The notes under the pieces are model-generated. The model did not search any database. It was given only the letters and a program-made list of their open reading frames with translations, and was not told where the DNA came from. A DNA stretch of 64,000 bases from Streptomyces hiroshimensis (GTDB lineage Bacteria; Actinomycetota; Actinomycetes; Streptomycetales; Streptomycetaceae): the NCBI RefSeq assembly GCF_014650335.1, contig NZ_BMUT01000007.1, forward strand, positions 348,152-412,151, written 5' to 3'. The position numbers and the translations under genes were made by a program. Every line of letters begins with the position of its first letter. Positions within the stretch are counted from its first letter, which is position 1. Shown here piece after piece: positions 1 to 8,026 of the stretch.

Positions 1-849
1 CACACCGTCGACCGCGGGGACGCGCCCGCCGAGGCCCGCGTACGCCTGGCCCTCGGCCGGCTCCTCGTCGAAGTGGGCTCCGCCACCCCGGCCCAGGCCG
101 AGCTCCTGCGGGCCCTGGAGCTGTGCGACACGCACGCCCTGCCGCCCGTCCTGCGCGCCCACGCCAACACCGCCCTGGGTATGTGCTTCACCCACGTCGG
201 CCGCCACGGCGACGCCGCGGAGAGCTTCCGGACCGCCGCCGCCCTGCACCAGGACGCCGGCGACCACGACGCGGCCGTGCCCGAACTGCTCAGCCTGGCC
301 CAGGCCCTGGCCAGGAGCGGCCGGGTGCCCGACGCCCAGCGCACCGCCGACTCCGCCCGCGTCATCAGCCGCAGCCTCGCGAGCCCCCGGCTGGAAGCGA
401 TGGTCTCCCACACGCTCGGCACCATCGCCGACGAACTGGACGACCACCCGCGGGCCGCCGGACACTTCCGCGCCGCCCTGGCCCTGATCGACCCCGCCGA
501 CCACCGCCGCACCGGCCGCACGCTCCTCGCCCTGGCCCGGGCCCTGCGCAGCGCGGCACGCGCCGAGGAGTCCGCGGAGGCGGCCGCCCGTGCCGCGGAC
601 GCCCTCGCCGCCGACGGCGACCAGTACGGCACCGGCCTCGCCCTCGCCGAACTCGGCCACGCCATGGCCGACCGGGGCGGCGGCGAGAACGCCCAGCGCG
701 CCCGTGACCACTGGACCCGCGCCCACGCCCTCCTGGCCGCCATCGGCGCTCCGGAGGCCTCCCCCCTGCAACGCCTCAGCGGCGCACCACGACCTCCGCG
801 CCGCACGACACCGTGGCCGTCATGGGCACCGCGCGACACGGTCGCCTAG
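1..849 (+). CDS. C-terminal part of a TPR-repeat protein, probably the tail of a large regulator (partial)
   Basis: The frame is open from the first base of the window, so the gene begins upstream; a GTG at 73 is an internal candidate start only. The visible ~282 residues are Ala/Leu/Arg-rich helical hairpins with the spacing of tetratricopeptide repeats (for example blocks around LGMCFTHVGRHGDAAESFRTA and HTLGTIADELDDHPRAAGHF). In Streptomyces such C-terminal TPR arrays are common in AfsR/SARP, LuxR-LAL and NB-ARC regulators, but the DNA-binding or NTPase part is outside the window, so the class is open. The last ~25 residues are Pro/Arg-rich and unstructured. It converges on the DUF2268 gene, with 62 bases between the two stop codons. 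Confidence 0.6.
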   Translation, partial: HTVDRGDAPAEARVRLALGRLLVEVGSATPAQAELLRALELCDTHALPPVLRAHANTALGMCFTHVGRHGDAAESFRTAAALHQDAGDHDAAVPELLSLAQALARSGRVPDAQRTADSARVISRSLASPRLEAMVSHTLGTIADELDDHPRAAGHFRAALALIDPADHRRTGRTLLALARALRSAARAEESAEAAARAADALAADGDQYGTGLALAELGHAMADRGGGENAQRARDHWTRAHALLAAIGAPEASPLQRLSGAPRPPRRTTPWPSWAPRDTVA

Positions 850-911
850 AGACGACCGGTTGCGCGTAAAGCGGGCACTGCTTCCTTCTCGGTGCGGCTT
901 GCTGCGGGCGG

Positions 912-1802
912 TCACACTCTGGTCGGCACCCCCGCGTTCCCCAGGATCTCGCGCACCGGCAGGGCCGTGCTCCGGGCGGCGGTCAGGCCCGAGGCCGTCA
1001 GGTGGGCGTCCACGATCCGCAGGCCGACCCCGTACCCGGCGTAGTCCGGCAGCCCCACGGGCTCCTGGCCCATGCGCTGTGCGGTGGCGTCGCCCAGCAC
1101 GTACGCGGCCAGGTTCTGCATCCCGGCCACGTCGATGTCGTCGGTGATCTTCGCGTAGGCGCTGTCCAGGCCGGCTCCGGTCAGGGCCTGCGACCACGGG
1201 CCCAGGGCCTGTTCGCCGGCCAGTTCCCGTACGAACGCCTCGGCCAGCCCCTCGGCGACGACGTGTTCTCCCACCGTGACGGTCATCGGGTTCCAGGTGA
1301 CGTTCGCGTAGCGCACGTTGTGGTGGAGCTCGTGCGCGGCGCCGTAGCCGATCTTCTCCAGGCTCGTGTCGGTGGGCCACACGATCAGCTGGATCGCGCC
1401 GGGGATGCCGCCCACACCGAAGTAGCCGGCGCTGCCGCCCATCAGCTGCTCGTCGTCGGGGTTGCCGAGCACCACGACGACGTGCACGGTCTCGGCGTGC
1501 TTGATGCCGGGCACCGCACCGCTGATCCGCTCCCACGCGGAGGCGAGCGTGTCCTCGATGCGGGTCCACACGCCCGCCTCCTGCATCCGGCGCACGGCCG
1601 GCAGGTACCGCGGGTCATCGTGCTCGAGCCGGAAGCCGCTGCTCTGGCGGTGCATCTCGACCAGGTCGACCTCGCCCATCACGGGGGCCAGGACGCTCTG
1701 GAGCGGGCTGAGCATGTCTCGCAGGGCGTCGGGCCGCTCCTCCAGCGGTCGCTGAAGGAGGTCAATCATGGCGGACGCCGTGTCGTGAACAACAATCTTC
1801 AT
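912..1802 (-). CDS. DUF2268-type predicted Zn-dependent protease
   Basis: A 296-residue protein with a zincin HExxH motif (HELHH, near residue 158), followed about 30 residues later by an EGLAEAF segment that could supply the third metal ligand. This layout fits the DUF2268 (YjaZ-like) predicted Zn-dependent proteases. No signal peptide is seen, so it is probably cytosolic. The ATG at 1802 is the first in frame; the best purine-rich stretch upstream (AGGAGG) lies about 17 bases away inside a small hairpin (1819-1835), so translation may be weak or controlled. It lies 48 bases downstream of the regulator/membrane pair on the same strand. The substrate is unknown; the family assignment rests on the motif and length. 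Confidence 0.7.
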   Translation of the reverse strand: MKIVVHDTASAMIDLLQRPLEERPDALRDMLSPLQSVLAPVMGEVDLVEMHRQSSGFRLEHDDPRYLPAVRRMQEAGVWTRIEDTLASAWERISGAVPGIKHAETVHVVVVLGNPDDEQLMGGSAGYFGVGGIPGAIQLIVWPTDTSLEKIGYGAAHELHHNVRYANVTWNPMTVTVGEHVVAEGLAEAFVRELAGEQALGPWSQALTGAGLDSAYAKITDDIDVAGMQNLAAYVLGDATAQRMGQEPVGLPDYAGYGVGLRIVDAHLTASGLTAARSTALPVREILGNAGVPTRV

Positions 1803-1818
1803 GTCCCGGACCGTAGGG

Positions 1819-1835
1819 CCTCCTGTTACAGGAGG
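1819..1835. repeat. Short perfect inverted repeat upstream of the DUF2268 gene
   Basis: CCTCCTG-TTA-CAGGAGG forms a 7-bp perfect stem with a 3-base loop. It lies between the stop of the membrane-protein gene (1851) and the DUF2268 start (1802). On the minus strand the stem contains AGGAGG, the only good Shine-Dalgarno match before that start. It could be a weak terminator, a protein site, or a translation-limiting hairpin; the sequence alone does not decide. Confidence 0.4.
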
Positions 1836-1850
1836 GTCAAACAGCGCGGG

Positions 1851-2267
1851 TTACAGCGAGGCGCTCCCGGAGCGCGTGTAGGCGGCCGAGGCCACGATGT
1901 ACGTGAAGCCGCCGAGCGCGCTCAGCACGGTGAAGGGACCGCCGAGTTCGTCGCGGGCCAGCTCGTAGGCGACGCCGCACACGAGAGCGGCGACGAGGAC
2001 GTTCCCGGTCATCGCGGCCGCCCGCAGGTTGATGAGCTGCCGGCGTTCGTCCTCTTCGTGCCCGCTGAGCTGCGCGGCGACGTCGCTGCGGGATGCGGAC
2101 AGCGTCACGGTGAGCCCGTAGCCGATGCTGATCGCCGGCAGGAGGACGGCCATCATGATGTCTCCGCGCAGCGCCATGACCAGCGCCATTGCGACGCCCG
2201 CGACGGAGGTCAGGGCGAGCACGGCCCACCGGGTGGGCGTGCGACCGGTGCTAGGCCTCGTCGGCAT
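1851..2267 (-). CDS. Small four-helix membrane protein paired with an XRE regulator
   Basis: 138 residues with four predicted membrane segments in two pairs (around residues 14-30, 34-50, 85-102 and 108-125). They are separated by a charged cytoplasmic loop containing EEDERRQLINLRA, a DERR-type motif like that of DUF2178-like small membrane proteins. I chose ATG 2267 rather than the one at 2282 because GAGGAG precedes it at proper spacing; it overlaps the regulator gene by 17 bases, so translation is probably coupled. The small XRE-regulator/membrane-protein pair is a recurrent bacterial arrangement, but its function is mostly unknown. Whether it acts as immunity for the neighbouring peptide-toxin-like operon is only a guess. 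Confidence 0.75.
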   Translation of the reverse strand: MPTRPSTGRTPTRWAVLALTSVAGVAMALVMALRGDIMMAVLLPAISIGYGLTVTLSASRSDVAAQLSGHEEDERRQLINLRAAAMTGNVLVAALVCGVAYELARDELGGPFTVLSALGGFTYIVASAAYTRSGSASL

Positions 2268-2448
2268 GGAAGATCTCCTCAACGGGGAGCCCGAAGTATC
2301 GGGCGATTCGTATGGCCAGTGGCAGCGACGGGTCGTAGCGGCCCTGCTCGATGGCGTTCACCGTCTGCCGGGAAACCCCCAGCGCCGTGCCCAGTGCCTG
2401 CTGGGACAGCCCTTGGAGACCGCGCAGCCGGCGGACCTCGTTTCGCAT
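2251..2448 (-). CDS. Small XRE-family helix-turn-helix regulator
   Basis: 65 residues, almost entirely one Cro/C1-type HTH: LSQQALGTALGVSRQTVNAIE is the helix-turn-helix core, followed by LPLAIRIARYFGLPVEEIF, the typical closing helices. Minimal regulators of this length normally repress their own promoter and control a linked membrane protein, which is exactly what follows (17-bp overlap). A 20-bp imperfect inverted repeat lies 3 to 22 bases upstream of the start codon and is its likely operator. No clear Shine-Dalgarno lies before ATG 2448, which suggests a short or absent leader. Confidence 0.9.
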   Translation of the reverse strand: MRNEVRRLRGLQGLSQQALGTALGVSRQTVNAIEQGRYDPSLPLAIRIARYFGLPVEEIFHADEA

Positions 2449-2450
2449 GA

Positions 2451-2470
2451 ATGGAAAGTAAGCTTTACAT
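2451..2470. promoter_or_regulatory. Probable autoregulatory operator of the XRE regulator
   Basis: ATGGAAAG-TAAG-CTTTACAT: two 8-bp arms with a 4-bp spacer, matching at 7 of 8 positions as an inverted repeat. It stands out as A+T-rich in a G+C-rich region and sits directly in front of the XRE start codon (2448). Binding here would block transcription of the regulator/membrane-protein pair. It lies only 10 bases from the 3' end of the FAD oxidoreductase gene. Confidence 0.6.
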
Positions 2471-2479
2471 CCCCGGGTG

Positions 2480-3955
2480 TCAACGGTCTGCTGACAGCGG
2501 CTCGTTCGGTGCGAGGGAGGGCGCGATGCGGACCCCGTACTCGCGGCGCAGCACGGAGAGGGCGGCGAGGTAGCCGGACATGCCGTGGACGCTCGGTCCG
2601 GGCGGCGTGGAGGCGGAGCACAGGTATACGCCCGGCAGGGGCGTGGGGTAGGGGTCGATCTGGGGCACGGGGCGCAGGATGCTCTGAGTGAGTGTCATGG
2701 CGCCCGATCCGATGTCGCCGCCCACGTAGTTCGGGTTGTACGCCTCGTATCCGGCGGCGGTGATGCCTCGCTGGGCGAGCACGGTGTCGGTGAACCCGGG
2801 GGCGTAGCGCTCGATGCGGGCGCGCACGAGGCCGACCGGGTCGCGCGTGTCGCCGTGGGGTACGTGTGCGTAGGCCCACACCGGGCGTTTGCCGGGCAGA
2901 CCGCGTCCGGGGTCGGCCGTCATGGGGTCGACCACCAGCACGAAGGGCTCGTCGGTGGCGATGCCCTTCGCGGTGAGGCTCTCCTGGCGGAACATCTCGC
3001 GCTGTGTGCCGCCGAGGTGGACCGTACCCGCCCTGCCGACGTCCGGGTCGGTCCAGGGGATCGGGCCGGAGACGAGGAAGTCGGCCTTCGCGGCGCCGGG
3101 TCCGTAGCGGAAGCGCGCGAGGCGGCGCTTGTAGCGGTCGGGCAGCCGGTCGCCGGCGATCTGCAGGAAGGTCTTCGGGCTGGTGTCGAGCAGCACCGTT
3201 GCGGCGTGGCCGAGTTCCCTCAGGTCGGTGATCCGCCGGCCGGTGTGGATGACTCCGCCGTGGGCCGTGATGTCGTCGGCCATCACCTGGGCGATACGGC
3301 TGCTGCCGCCCCGCGGTATCGGCCAGCCCGTGCCGTGCGCGAGATGTCCCAGCAGCAGGGCGACCGCGCCGGCGGCGAGGCTGGGCAGCCTCCCGACGGC
3401 ATGCGCGGCGACACCGGTCAGCAGCGCCCGGGCCCGCTCCGTACGGAACAGGGCGGGCGCGAACGGGCTGCCGTGGGCGAGCACCCTGGGGGCCAGCACG
3501 AAGGGGGCCAGGAGATCACCGGGGATGCCGCGCTGTCCGGAGAGGATCAGGTCGACGACACCGGTGCTGCGGCGGAGCAGGGGCTCCATCGCCGCCCGCC
3601 AGCGGGCTCCGTCGGGTCCCAGGTGCTCGCAGGTGGCGTCCAGGTCGCGGAAGGCGAGGGCGGCGGGGGCGCGGTCCAGCGGGTGGGCGTAGCTGATCTC
3701 GGGGTGCAGGAGGTCCACGCCGCGCGCGGACAGGTCGAATTCGCGGAAGAAGCGGGAAGCCGCGGCCATCGGGTGGACGGCCGCACAGACGTCGTGGACC
3801 ACATCGGCGTCGAAGAGCGCCTTGCCGCGCAGGCCGCCGCCGATGTCCCGGGCCGCCTCGTAGAGCTCGACGCGCAGTCCGGCACGGGCCAGGGTCACGG
3901 CGGCGGCCAGGCCGTTGGGGCCTGTGCCCACCACCGCCGCGTCTGTGCGGTTCAC
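2480..3955 (-). CDS. FAD-dependent oxidoreductase of the phytoene-desaturase-like family
   Basis: 491 residues. The N-terminus carries the dinucleotide-binding fold VVGTGPNGLAAAVTLARAG followed by the acidic ribose-binding stretch VELYEA. The C-terminal end (VYLCSASTPPGPSVHGMSGYLAA) is the usual FAD-binding closure of NAD(P)/FAD-dependent amine-oxidase/phytoene-dehydrogenase-like proteins. It is soluble, with no signal peptide. GTG 3955 is preceded by GAGG 7 bases upstream. It begins 16 bases after the serine-hydrolase gene and is probably the last gene of the five-gene operon starting at 7794. No carotenoid genes are nearby, so a carotenoid role is not supported; it could modify a lipid or the operon's peptide product. 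Confidence 0.8.
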   Translation of the reverse strand: MNRTDAAVVGTGPNGLAAAVTLARAGLRVELYEAARDIGGGLRGKALFDADVVHDVCAAVHPMAAASRFFREFDLSARGVDLLHPEISYAHPLDRAPAALAFRDLDATCEHLGPDGARWRAAMEPLLRRSTGVVDLILSGQRGIPGDLLAPFVLAPRVLAHGSPFAPALFRTERARALLTGVAAHAVGRLPSLAAGAVALLLGHLAHGTGWPIPRGGSSRIAQVMADDITAHGGVIHTGRRITDLRELGHAATVLLDTSPKTFLQIAGDRLPDRYKRRLARFRYGPGAAKADFLVSGPIPWTDPDVGRAGTVHLGGTQREMFRQESLTAKGIATDEPFVLVVDPMTADPGRGLPGKRPVWAYAHVPHGDTRDPVGLVRARIERYAPGFTDTVLAQRGITAAGYEAYNPNYVGGDIGSGAMTLTQSILRPVPQIDPYPTPLPGVYLCSASTPPGPSVHGMSGYLAALSVLRREYGVRIAPSLAPNEPLSADR

Positions 3956-3971
3956 GGGATGCCTCGCGTTT

Positions 3972-5534
3972 TCATGAGAGCTCGGCTGCGATGACGAGCA
4001 GGAACAAGGACAGAAGGCCTGCCGCGTACCGCGCTCCCAGGAGCGCCGCTTTGAGGGGTGGCGGATCCTTGCGGGCGCCGTCCGCCGGGGGGAGCCGCAG
4101 GACGGCCCACCAGCAGCCCACCGCGAGGAGGACGCCGCCCACGGCCCACAGCCATGGCGGCACGGAGACCCAGTCTCCGATGCGCCGCGCCAGGCCGAGG
4201 AGGGCGACGCCGAAGGCGACGCTCAGGACGGAATGGACGCGGTGGACCCTTCTGGGGAATCTCCGCCGGGCCACGTAGAAGACGGGACATGCGGCTCCGG
4301 CACAGCACAGCACTGTGAGCAGGATGGGCGTGGCGTCGTGCGTGGGGTACGACCTCTCCGGCATGAGCCCCAGCAGGTGTTGGCCGATGGCATCGACCGG
4401 CTGGTCCGTGTTGGAGAGGACGACCACGCCCTTGCCGCTGGACCGGTCGAAGCCCATGTAGGAGGTGAATCCGCCCGTTTCGCCGTCGTGCCAGGTGATG
4501 TCGCGGCCTTGCAGGCGTGTGGTGTACCAGCCCAGCCCGATGCGTCCCACGGCGCCGGCGTCGAACTGTGGTGTGGCCGCTCCGGAGCCTGGTGCCGTGC
4601 CGAGCATCACGGCCCGCATGAGACCCGCGAGGTCTCCACTGGTCGACCAGAGGTCTCCGGCGGGTGTGTAGCCCGACGCCAGCCAGTGCTGCATGCCCGC
4701 GCCGTTGGCCCGGTGGCCGACGGCGCTGTTCGGCGGTATCTCGCTCTCGGAGCGCACGGTTTGGGTGTGGCTCATGCCCAGCGGTACGAGGAGGTGTTGC
4801 CGCAGGAGTTCCTCGTAGGGCTTGCCGGTGACGCGCGCGGCCGTCTGGCCCGCGAGCGCCATGCCGAGATTCGAGTACCGGAATCTCCCGGTTCCGCTGG
4901 AGGAGGCTTGGCGGCCGGCCGTGACGACGTCGTCCGGGGTGATGCCCCGGTACGGATCCATGCCCAGGGTCCGCAGCTCCGCACCGCGCAGGAGCACGTC
5001 GAGGCTCGACGGCATCAGGTCGACTCCGGCCCGGTGGGTCGCCAGGTCCATGAGCGTGGCCTCCCCCAGCGTCGGGTCGCTGAAGGGCTCATCGGGCAGA
5101 AGCCTTTCCAGGGGAACGTCCAGCCGAAGGGTGTGCCGGGCGGCGAGTTCCGACAGGAGCATGCCGGTCATCGCCTTTCCCAGGGAGCCGGCCTCGAAGA
5201 CCGTGGACTCGTCCACGGCAGTGCGTTCCCGGTCGCCCGAGTCGCCCAGGCCGGCCAGACGGATCCCGTCACGGCTGATGACGGCCACCGACAGCCCGCG
5301 ATAGCCCCGGCCGTCACCGGCGGCCTCGCGCACCTGGGCGGCGAGGGCGGTGTCACCGGTCGTCGCGCTGCCGAGAGCCGCCGGGCGGGGGGCGAGGAAC
5401 ATCCCCGCCCCCGCACCCGCCAGCACCGTGAGGCCCAGCAGGGCCATGCGGCGGCGCCCATGCCGCCGTACGCGCATGCGCAGCGCCCCGACCGCCCCGC
5501 CGTCCCGTGCCGCGCGCGCCTGTTCAGTCGGCAT
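3972..5534 (-). CDS. Membrane-anchored beta-lactamase-family serine hydrolase
   Basis: 520 residues from ATG 5534, chosen because it overlaps the upstream gene by 11 bases; an earlier in-frame start at 5585 would overlap by 62. An N-terminal membrane anchor (about residues 30-48) is followed by a class C beta-lactamase/DD-peptidase fold: SLGK (S117, K120), YSN (Y220) and HDGETGG near residue 400 in place of KTG. The last ~130 residues hold three or four hydrophobic segments, a membrane tail seen in secreted serine hydrolases of this family. The active site should face the outside. It lies within the SdpAB-like operon, so it may act as a peptidase or esterase on the exported product or on the cell wall, but that is inference. 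Confidence 0.85.
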   Translation of the reverse strand: MPTEQARAARDGGAVGALRMRVRRHGRRRMALLGLTVLAGAGAGMFLAPRPAALGSATTGDTALAAQVREAAGDGRGYRGLSVAVISRDGIRLAGLGDSGDRERTAVDESTVFEAGSLGKAMTGMLLSELAARHTLRLDVPLERLLPDEPFSDPTLGEATLMDLATHRAGVDLMPSSLDVLLRGAELRTLGMDPYRGITPDDVVTAGRQASSSGTGRFRYSNLGMALAGQTAARVTGKPYEELLRQHLLVPLGMSHTQTVRSESEIPPNSAVGHRANGAGMQHWLASGYTPAGDLWSTSGDLAGLMRAVMLGTAPGSGAATPQFDAGAVGRIGLGWYTTRLQGRDITWHDGETGGFTSYMGFDRSSGKGVVVLSNTDQPVDAIGQHLLGLMPERSYPTHDATPILLTVLCCAGAACPVFYVARRRFPRRVHRVHSVLSVAFGVALLGLARRIGDWVSVPPWLWAVGGVLLAVGCWWAVLRLPPADGARKDPPPLKAALLGARYAAGLLSLFLLVIAAELS

Positions 5535-6591
5535 GAGTCGTCGGCAGGCGGCCGCCGAACTTCGCTGCCAGCGCTCGTGCCGCACCGGCGAGGCGCCGGT
5601 AGTGCTCGTCCCCCATGATGACCAGCTCCAGAGCGATCATGGTCAGGGAGAACGTGATGAGCCCTGCCATGTGAATGGCGATGCCCAGGTGCAGCAGGAC
5701 GCCGCAGGCGACGGCGAAGGGCCGCAGCCCGCGCTTGAGGAGCAGGAACGAGAAGCCGAGCTGGAAGAACACCGTTCCGTACGTCATCGCCACGACCAGT
5801 GTGGCGTGCTCGTAGAGGAAGTGGTTGACGCCCGGCCAGCCGAACTCCGCGCCGCGGAGGATGTAGTAGAGCGCGGTCCCGTTCTGCCAGCGATCGCCCT
5901 GGACCTTGTACATGCCCGAGACGAGGTAGATCGTGCACACCTGGAGGATGACGGCCAGGAGTCCCGCGTGGTGCAGGAGCGATCCGATCCTGTACCTCAT
6001 GGATCCGGAAGCAGGCGAAGTGCGTGCCGGCTTCTTCCGCCGGCGTGCCCGGGCGTCGAGCGAGAACCGGGACCCGCAATCGACGAACAGAATGAAGACC
6101 AGGACGATGACGGTCGCGTTGTCACCACCGTCCAGGAGCAGGGGATTGCGCTGCTGCAGCGACCACAGGAAGACGTAGTGGACCACTGTCATCACACGGG
6201 TTTTCCACCCCAGCATGAACAGCAGGGCGGCCACCGCACCGGCATGGAAGACGACTTGGAACCACGTTTCGGACTTGCTGAGGGCGTACAGCGAGAACGC
6301 CTCGTCGTCCGCGTCGATGAAATTCTGCCAGGGCCATACGGCTTCGGGGCCCCAGAGAAAGCTCCGGTCGGAGTAGTCTCGCAAGTAGAAGTAGAGCCCG
6401 GCTGCGCCCAGGAGGATTCTCGTGAGAGCCGCCCCGATGAGGGCGTGCCGCTTGCCGCTGAACTTCTCGAACCAGGCGTAGAACAATGCCTTCGGGCCGG
6501 ACGGCGCGGGGTTCGAGGCGGAGCCGGTGGAAGAGCTTGCGGGCGAATCCTTCTCCGCCGCCGCTTCAGTCGTCGCTTCGGTCATTGTCAT
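5524..6591 (-). CDS. HTTM-domain membrane protein, SdpB-like
   Basis: 355 residues with about seven membrane segments, of the HTTM type (vitamin-K-dependent gamma-carboxylase-like membrane domain; B. subtilis SdpB belongs to the same group). Typical features are TRILLGAAGLYFYL near the start, LQQRNPLLLDGGDNAT, and a TIYLVSGMYKVQGDRWQNG segment in the centre. ATG 6591 gives a 4-base ATGA overlap with the upstream DUF5819 gene and is preceded by AAGG. In Bacillus, SdpA and SdpB are required to turn the SdpC precursor into the active SDP toxin. The linked small exported precursor and DUF5819 partner make the same role plausible here. Confidence 0.8.
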   Translation of the reverse strand: MTMTEATTEAAAEKDSPASSSTGSASNPAPSGPKALFYAWFEKFSGKRHALIGAALTRILLGAAGLYFYLRDYSDRSFLWGPEAVWPWQNFIDADDEAFSLYALSKSETWFQVVFHAGAVAALLFMLGWKTRVMTVVHYVFLWSLQQRNPLLLDGGDNATVIVLVFILFVDCGSRFSLDARARRRKKPARTSPASGSMRYRIGSLLHHAGLLAVILQVCTIYLVSGMYKVQGDRWQNGTALYYILRGAEFGWPGVNHFLYEHATLVVAMTYGTVFFQLGFSFLLLKRGLRPFAVACGVLLHLGIAIHMAGLITFSLTMIALELVIMGDEHYRRLAGAARALAAKFGGRLPTTHAD

Positions 6592-7334
6592 GGCGCGACC
6601 TTGATCGGCTTCATCCACGGCAGGTCGTAGTAGGAAATCTTGCCCTTGGCGTCCCGCGCGTAGCGCTGCGAGAACCTCGGAAATTCATTGGAGACGATGC
6701 GCACCTGCACGGATTCGACGCCGGTCCCCCACAGCTTCGCCGCGCAGGCGCTGGCGAACGACTGGGCGTAGCGCACGGCCGACTCCCGGTTGTCCTTCTC
6801 GTTCTGCGTGAGCGGAGGATCGAGATCCTTCAGCTTTTCTTCCTCGGGCTCTTTCCCGGGCTCTTTCCCGGGCGCGCTCTCCGGCCGGTTCTTCTTCCGG
6901 ATCTTCTCGAGCTCGGTGTCGCGCCAGGAGTCCAGCTGGGTCGGCACGCCGGAGGAGAGGCGGGATTCTCGCGACGGCCAGAACCGGGCGTCGTAGAGCT
7001 CCTGAAGGCCGGGCGAGGTGGCGTCGGACCACTGCGTGGTGACCGTCGATCCGTCGGGCTTCCGCATCTTCGCCCTGACCAGCACGCCCAGGTCCTTGTC
7101 CACGGGATCCGGCGCGAAAAGGTGCCAGTCCTGGCCGAAATACGGCAACATATAGGAGGAAATCTCCTTGTTGTACTTCTCTTTGACCGGGTTGAACGGC
7201 GTGTGGTAAATGGCCGTCATACCGAAGTGGAACGCCAGGGCCAGAGATATTGCGGCACCGGCCGCCAGCAATGCCCTCCGCCTGGCTCTGCTCCACTGCG
7301 TGAGCGGCATTTCTTCGGGATGGGAGTCTTCCAC
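6588..7334 (-). CDS. DUF5819 family protein, SdpA-like partner of the HTTM protein
   Basis: 248 residues from GTG 7334 (GGAAAA just upstream); ATG 7310 is an alternative start eight codons in. One N-terminal membrane segment (ALLAAGAAISLALAFHFG) is followed by an outside domain with the family's signature stretch NKEISSYMLPYFGQDWHLFAPDP. A charged Lys/Glu/Pro-rich loop (EKIRKKNRPESAPGKEPGKEPEEEKLKD) lies in the middle. DUF5819 proteins are routinely encoded next to HTTM proteins, as SdpA is next to SdpB. The stop codon overlaps the HTTM start by 4 bases. Both products should sit in the membrane together and act on the small precursor encoded just upstream. Confidence 0.8.
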   Translation of the reverse strand: MEDSHPEEMPLTQWSRARRRALLAAGAAISLALAFHFGMTAIYHTPFNPVKEKYNKEISSYMLPYFGQDWHLFAPDPVDKDLGVLVRAKMRKPDGSTVTTQWSDATSPGLQELYDARFWPSRESRLSSGVPTQLDSWRDTELEKIRKKNRPESAPGKEPGKEPEEEKLKDLDPPLTQNEKDNRESAVRYAQSFASACAAKLWGTGVESVQVRIVSNEFPRFSQRYARDAKGKISYYDLPWMKPIKVAP

Positions 7335-7428
7335 TTTTCCAGCTGCTTTCCTGGCTGCGCTGCGCCCGGGTGGCGGAACCCGGTGAAGGGGTCCGCCACC
7401 CAGGACCGATCGTGCGGTGCTACTGCGG

Positions 7429-7794
7429 TCAGTCGAAGGCGCGGGACAGACCGGACCCGCTGATCTCCGGAACCGAGGTGGCGCCACCGCGGCGGAACTG
7501 CTTGGCGCGCGGCTTCATCATTCCCGCGGCCACCTTCTTGCCGGTCTCCCAGGCCGCGCTGGCCACGACGCCCGCCGCCACGTTCTTGGCGAACGCCGCG
7601 TTGCACTGCGGCGCGAGGTCGCCGTCCGGGTCGACGATGTTCTCGGACTTGGTGGCCGCCTCCTGGAAAGCGGCCACGGTGGTCTCGCTTCCCGAACGGG
7701 CGGAGGACGGCGATGCGGACGCGCTCGTCGCAGTAACGGCCGAGGCGCAAACGGCCACGGCGATTCCCGCGACGACGAGCTTCACACTCTTCAT
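7429..7794 (-). CDS. Small exported protein, candidate SdpC-like peptide-toxin precursor
   Basis: 121 residues. It starts with a clear Sec signal peptide (MKSVKL, a hydrophobic core to about residue 20, then TATSASASPS with a likely cleavage site near 28). The mature part has a polar Ser/Thr/Glu-rich stretch, one Cys (C64), a small-residue amphipathic segment (about 65-92, AFAKNVAAGVVASAAWETGKK) and a basic tail. It is the first gene of the operon containing the SdpA- and SdpB-like genes, 94 bases ahead of the DUF5819 start. Bacillus SDP has a disulfide and a longer hydrophobic core; here only one mature Cys exists, so homology to SdpC is not shown, only position and type. GAGAGA lies upstream of ATG 7794. 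Confidence 0.75.
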   Translation of the reverse strand: MKSVKLVVAGIAVAVCASAVTATSASASPSSARSGSETTVAAFQEAATKSENIVDPDGDLAPQCNAAFAKNVAAGVVASAAWETGKKVAAGMMKPRAKQFRRGGATSVPEISGSGLSRAFD

Positions 7795-8026
7795 TTTTTA
7801 TATCTCTCTCAATGGGTGCGATTTCACCAGGTCACTGCCCACCGGGCCCGATTACGGGCAGCAATAGGTGGCCGACAGGGTGTGACATTACACGGAGAAG
7901 ATGATCTTGGACAGTGGCGGGCATCACAAGACGGCAAGGAATTGCGTAAAGGTTTGCAGGCACGCCTGAATCAGGGGTTCCGGTTTAAAAACCCCGGACC
8001 TCGCCATGAATTTGTTGCACATTAAT
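7795..8026. other. Non-coding stretch carrying the promoter region of the precursor operon
   Basis: 232 bases between the stop of the polX gene and the start of the exported-precursor gene. It is distinctly less G+C-rich than its surroundings, as expected for a promoter region. A weak hairpin (GGGGTT, 10-base loop, AACCCC, at 7974-7995) follows the polX stop by about 30 bases in minus-strand terms and could be its terminator. No convincing -35/-10 pair was found. Confidence 0.4.
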
